Positions 31,959 through 34,415 of a stretch of DNA of 34,415 nucleotides are shown piece after piece; the first letter of the stretch is position 1, and every line of letters starts with the position of its first letter. The notes beneath the pieces were generated by a model. The model worked only from the letters and a program-made list of their open reading frames with translations, searched no databases and was not told the origin of the DNA. Position numbers and translations under genes: made by a program. Source of the stretch: Carboxylicivirga fragile (GTDB lineage Bacteria; Bacteroidota; Bacteroidia; Bacteroidales; Marinilabiliaceae); the NCBI GenBank assembly GCA_025499625.1, contig JAFMVD010000059.1, positions 1-34,415 on the forward strand, written 5' to 3'.

Positions 31959-33185
31959 ATGACTGATAAGAAGATGACACCTGCAGACTACATTGCTCGC
32001 GAAGATAAGTACGGAGCGCACAACTACCACCCGCTTCCGGTAGTACTTGAAAAAGGTGAAGGTATTTACGTTTGGGATGTAGAAGGAAAGAAGTACTTCG
32101 ATTTCCTTTCTGCTTATTCAGCAGTAAACCAGGGTCACTGTCACCCACGCATTATTAATGCATTAACCGAGCAAGCGAAAGAATTAACGCTTACATCGCG
32201 TGCATTCTATAGCAGTGTATTAGGTGAATTTGAAGAGTATATGACCAAGTACTTTGGTTATGATAAGATCTTACCTATGAATACAGGTGCTGAAGCCGAT
32301 GAAACTGCGCTTAAGCTTTGTAGAAGATGGGGATATGATAAAAAAGGTATTCCTGAGAACGAAGCAAAAATAATTGTTTGTGCCGAGAATTTCCACGGCC
32401 GCACAATTACTATAATCTCAATGTCTACTGATCCTGATTCATATAAAGGATTCGGACCATTCACGCCAGGATTCGTTACTGTTCCTTACAACGATATCGA
32501 TGCTTTAGCTAAGGAATTAGAAGATCCTAATGTTGCAGGTTTCCTAGTTGAGCCTATTCAAGGTGAAGCTGGTGTATTTGTACCAGATAATGGCTACTTG
32601 AAGAAAGCTTACGATATGTGTAAGGCTAAGAATGTATTATTCATCGCTGATGAAGTACAAACTGGTATTGCACGTACAGGTAAATTATTAGCTTGTGATC
32701 ACGAAGGTGTTCGTCCTGATATGTTGATTCTTGGCAAAGCCATTTCAGGTGGTGTATTCCCGGTATCAGCTGTTTTGGCCGATGACGACGTTATGTTGGT
32801 TATCAAGCCAGGTGAGCACGGATCAACTTACGGTGGTAACCCACTAGGTTGTAAAGTAGCAATGGCTGCCCTGGATGTTGTTAAAGATGAGAAATTAGCT
32901 GAAAATGCTGAGCGTCTTGGACAGATTTTCCGTGATGAAATGCTAAAAGTTGACTCAGATATGATTGAGTTGGTTCGCGGTAAAGGATTATTGAATGCAG
33001 TTGCCATTAAACCTAAAGATGGTAAAACAGCATGGGACGTTTGTGTAGCTATGAAAGAGAATGGCTTAATTGCTAAACCTACTCACGAGCACATCATTCG
33101 TTTTGCGCCTCCTTTGGTAATTACCGAAGAAGAATTGCGCGAAGCAATCGAAATCATCAAGAAAACTTTAGCGCAATTCGCATAA
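31959..33185 (+). CDS. rocD: Ornithine--oxo-acid aminotransferase
   Basis: This is a 408-residue PLP enzyme that converts ornithine and 2-oxoglutarate to glutamate semialdehyde and glutamate, in arginine and proline metabolism. The class-III aminotransferase marks are all present: the opening [20 protein letters not shown], characteristic of ornithine aminotransferases, [13 protein letters not shown] (53-65), [16 protein letters not shown] (107-122), [16 protein letters not shown], the cofactor Asp in [12 protein letters not shown] (231-242), the Schiff-base Lys260 in [10 protein letters not shown], and [12 protein letters not shown]. Length is normal for the bacterial enzyme. It is a single-gene unit with its own -7 element and a strong terminator 20 nt after the stop codon. 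Confidence 0.96.
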   Translation: MTDKKMTPADYIAREDKYGAHNYHPLPVVLEKGEGIYVWDVEGKKYFDFLSAYSAVNQGHCHPRIINALTEQAKELTLTSRAFYSSVLGEFEEYMTKYFGYDKILPMNTGAEADETALKLCRRWGYDKKGIPENEAKIIVCAENFHGRTITIISMSTDPDSYKGFGPFTPGFVTVPYNDIDALAKELEDPNVAGFLVEPIQGEAGVFVPDNGYLKKAYDMCKAKNVLFIADEVQTGIARTGKLLACDHEGVRPDMLILGKAISGGVFPVSAVLADDDVMLVIKPGEHGSTYGGNPLGCKVAMAALDVVKDEKLAENAERLGQIFRDEMLKVDSDMIELVRGKGLLNAVAIKPKDGKTAWDVCVAMKENGLIAKPTHEHIIRFAPPLVITEEELREAIEIIKKTLAQFA

Positions 33186-33205
33186 GTTTATCTTAACAAT
33201 AATAG

Positions 33206-33240
33206 AAAGCTGACTGGAATTATTCTAGTCAGCTTTTTTT
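33206..33240 (+). terminator. Rho-independent terminator of rocD
   Basis: AAAGCTGACT (33206-33215) pairs with AGTCAGCTTT (33227-33236) around an 11-nt loop that can itself pair GAAT with ATTC. Seven T residues end the stem. Confidence 0.9.
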
Positions 33241-33262
33241 ATGTTGAGAGATTGCATCTACA

Positions 33263-33315
33263 TTTAAGGATCGCATCTTTATTAACATCATGCCTATAAA
33301 GATGCGATCCTTAAA
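33263..33315. repeat. Perfect 20-bp inverted repeat
   Basis: TTTAAGGATCGCATCTTTAT (33263-33282) is the exact reverse complement of 33296-33315, with a 13-nt loop. It lies between the rocD terminator and the first RAYT repeat. AAGGATCGAATCTT, one arm with a single change, recurs at 34337-34350 just before the third repeat copy, so it probably belongs to the repeat family. Confidence 0.8.
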
Positions 33316-33335
33316 CTTTTACTTAAAAAATTCAG

Positions 33336-33590
33336 TTGCCCTTTCAGGGCGTGCTATTTTTACTCTTGCTATAACCTGAGGATAAACCTCAGGCGAAATT
33401 AACTCTAGGCTTTCGGCATTACTACAAAATTGCATTTGATAACCATAATTTCAGCCCCTATAGGATAAAACAAAACAACTAAGCAGCAATCTTTTTTATG
33501 GCTGAAGGCCATTATCAATTAAGCCCAAGGTGTTAACCTTGGGTAATGCAGTAAAGTATTAATTCGTCCTGTAAGGACAGTTCAATCTCA
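33336..33590. repeat. RAYT-flanking direct repeat, copy 1: chain of six hairpins
   Basis: In order: GCCCT-TTC-AGGGC (33338-33350); CCTGAGG-ATAAA-CCTCAGG (33375-33393); a decayed TAGGC-TTTC hairpin (about 33406-33419); TGGCT-GAA-GGCCA (33499-33511); CCCAAGGT-GTTA-ACCTTGGG (33524-33543); GTCCT-GTA-AGGAC (33566-33578). The copy overlaps the last codons of the transposase and aligns along its length with 34059-34314. The gene-free stretch 33186-33587 is filled by this, the inverted repeat and the terminator. Confidence 0.85.
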
Positions 33591-34043
33591 ATCTCTCCAC
33601 AAATAATCCTCATTGTATTCAACGTCATATTCATTCAGAAAAAGAAGATATTCTTCTCTAAAACTCATTCTTTTATGATGTTCTTCCTGATTCTGGATAT
33701 ATTGCTTTGTTTTAGAATGAAGAGACGAACTAACTGAAAAACCACCATATCCACCTTGCCAGGCAAAATGCTCATAATGATCATCAATGGTTTTCATCCA
33801 TCTACTACTATGACGTTTGATCTCCTCTACTAACTTAGCTAATGCAATATTTTTTGACATCACACATAAAATATGCACATGATCATGCACACCATTGATT
33901 AATATGGGAATAGAGTCTTTGTCTTTTATAATTGATCCCATATAAGCATATAAAGCGTTTTTATCTTTTTCTAGGATTCCTACGCTGTCTTTTTTGATAT
34001 GAAAGACAATGTGTACAAAGAGTTTGGATAATGATTGAGCCAT
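33588..34043 (-). CDS. REP-associated tyrosine transposase (RAYT, Y1/IS200-like)
   Basis: This is a 151-residue HUH single-strand nuclease and transposase, apparently intact. Visible elements are LFVHIVFHIKKDS (beta-1), the metal motif GVHDHVHILC with HVH at 55-57, the helix KNIALAKLVEEIKRHSSRW, and the nucleophile Tyr115 in KTKQYIQNQEEHH. The C-terminal tail EYDVEYNEDYLWRD is usual for this Bacteroidota branch. Such enzymes cut and join palindromic single-stranded DNA and are held responsible for spread of REP sequences; they usually do not move themselves. Here the gene sits precisely between two long direct repeats made of hairpins, its likely substrates. The start at 34043 is the only ATG giving the full beta-1 strand. 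Confidence 0.9.
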   Translation of the reverse strand: MAQSLSKLFVHIVFHIKKDSVGILEKDKNALYAYMGSIIKDKDSIPILINGVHDHVHILCVMSKNIALAKLVEEIKRHSSRWMKTIDDHYEHFAWQGGYGGFSVSSSLHSKTKQYIQNQEEHHKRMSFREEYLLFLNEYDVEYNEDYLWRD

Positions 34044-34058
34044 ATTTGAAATATTTAA

Positions 34059-34314
34059 TTGCCCTTTCAGGGCGTGCTATTTTAACTCTTGCCATAGCCT
34101 GAGGATAAACCTCAGGCTGAATTAACTTTAGGCTTTCAGCCTAGTTACAAAATTGCATTGCGCAACTATAATTTCAGACCCAAAAAGATAAAACAAAACA
34201 ATTGAGTCGTAACGTATTTTATGGCTGAAAGCCAGTTTCAATTAAGCCCAAGGTGTTAACCTTGGGTAATAAATATCAAGTTTAAGTTCGTCCTGTAAGG
34301 ACAGTTCATTCTCA
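34059..34314. repeat. RAYT-flanking direct repeat, copy 2: chain of six hairpins
   Basis: Same order as copy 1: GCCCT-TTC-AGGGC (34061-34073); CCTGAGG-ATAAA-CCTCAGG (34098-34116); TAGGCT-TTC-AGCCTA (34129-34143, intact here); TGGCT-GAA-AGCCA (34222-34234); CCCAAGGT-GTTA-ACCTTGGG (34247-34266); GTCCT-GTA-AGGAC (34290-34302). Spacers such as TAAAACAAAACAA are also shared. The offset from copy 1 is about 723 nt. Confidence 0.85.
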
Positions 34315-34335
34315 GTCTATCACTTAAATATATGG

Positions 34336-34415
34336 TAAGGATCGAATCTTAATCAATTATTTAATTGCCCTTTCAGGACGCTACAAATTACTCATTTCAT
34401 AACCTGAGGATAAAC
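34336..34415. repeat. Start of a third copy of the hairpin repeat, cut by the window edge
   Basis: After AAGGATCGAATCTT come GCCCT-TTC-AGGAC (34367-34379, last arm changed by one base) and CCTGAGGATAAAC (34403-34415), where the window ends. The array therefore continues beyond the window. Confidence 0.8.

Noticed and set aside
33338-34415. Regular repeats considered as a CRISPR array
   Set aside because: The repeats are different hairpins within two long units, not one short repeat with equal unique spacers, and no cas genes are present.

Overview
The window looks like chromosome from a Bacteroidota bacterium, probably a marine Marinilabiliales-type organism (inference). It is AT-rich. Promoters match the Bacteroidota form TTTG-N19-TAnnTTTG, most genes lack Shine-Dalgarno sites, and it carries DUF5686 outer-membrane proteins, many lipoproteins, and REP-type palindromes with Y1 (RAYT) transposases. 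No rRNA, tRNA, CRISPR array or phage genes were seen.

Region by region: (1) 134-6870, minus strand, is a heavy-metal export operon. Two small His-rich exported proteins come first, followed by a CusB/CzcB-like adaptor, a CusA/CzcA-like RND pump and a TolC-like channel. A DUF5686/carboxypeptidase-regulatory-like outer-membrane protein lies upstream (6953-9445). (2) 9730-12853 holds a PAP2 phosphatase and a DUF192 lipoprotein (plus strand), convergent with an ATP-cone/Mrr-like nuclease and an EamA permease (minus strand). (3) 13008-18663 is a second, drug-type RND operon (adaptor, pump, channel) ending at a good terminator. (4) 18737-20598 is a translationally coupled pair: an ecdysteroid-kinase-like phosphotransferase and an inositol-monophosphatase-family phosphatase, driven by a near-perfect Bacteroidota promoter. 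A membrane-anchored metallo-beta-lactamase-fold hydrolase is divergent from it. (5) 22744-27209, minus strand, reads DUF554 protein, AmgK-like kinase fused to a RapZ C-terminal domain, a 48-residue Cys-rich protein, a MurU-like nucleotidyltransferase and NhaA. The kinase and nucleotidyltransferase suggest MurNAc recycling to UDP-MurNAc. (6) 27516-31399 is a run of unrelated single genes, all on the minus strand and separated by long palindrome-rich spacers: YD-like repeats, a TIM-barrel lipoprotein, an ankyrin lipoprotein and an orphan. It resembles a mobile-cassette or accessory region. (7) 31959-33185 is ornithine aminotransferase with a strong terminator. (8) 33263-34415 is a RAYT transposase between two roughly 250-bp direct repeats, each a string of six different small-loop hairpins, with a third copy starting at the window edge. 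A decayed second RAYT with its own hairpins lies at 22017-22347.

The most interesting material is the palindrome biology (two RAYT/REP loci, plus two further hairpin families whose stems vary while the architecture is kept) and the AmgK-RapZ fusion with its unrecorded Cys-rich neighbour. Nothing here is proven to be a new system; the candidates and decisive tests are listed in the findings.
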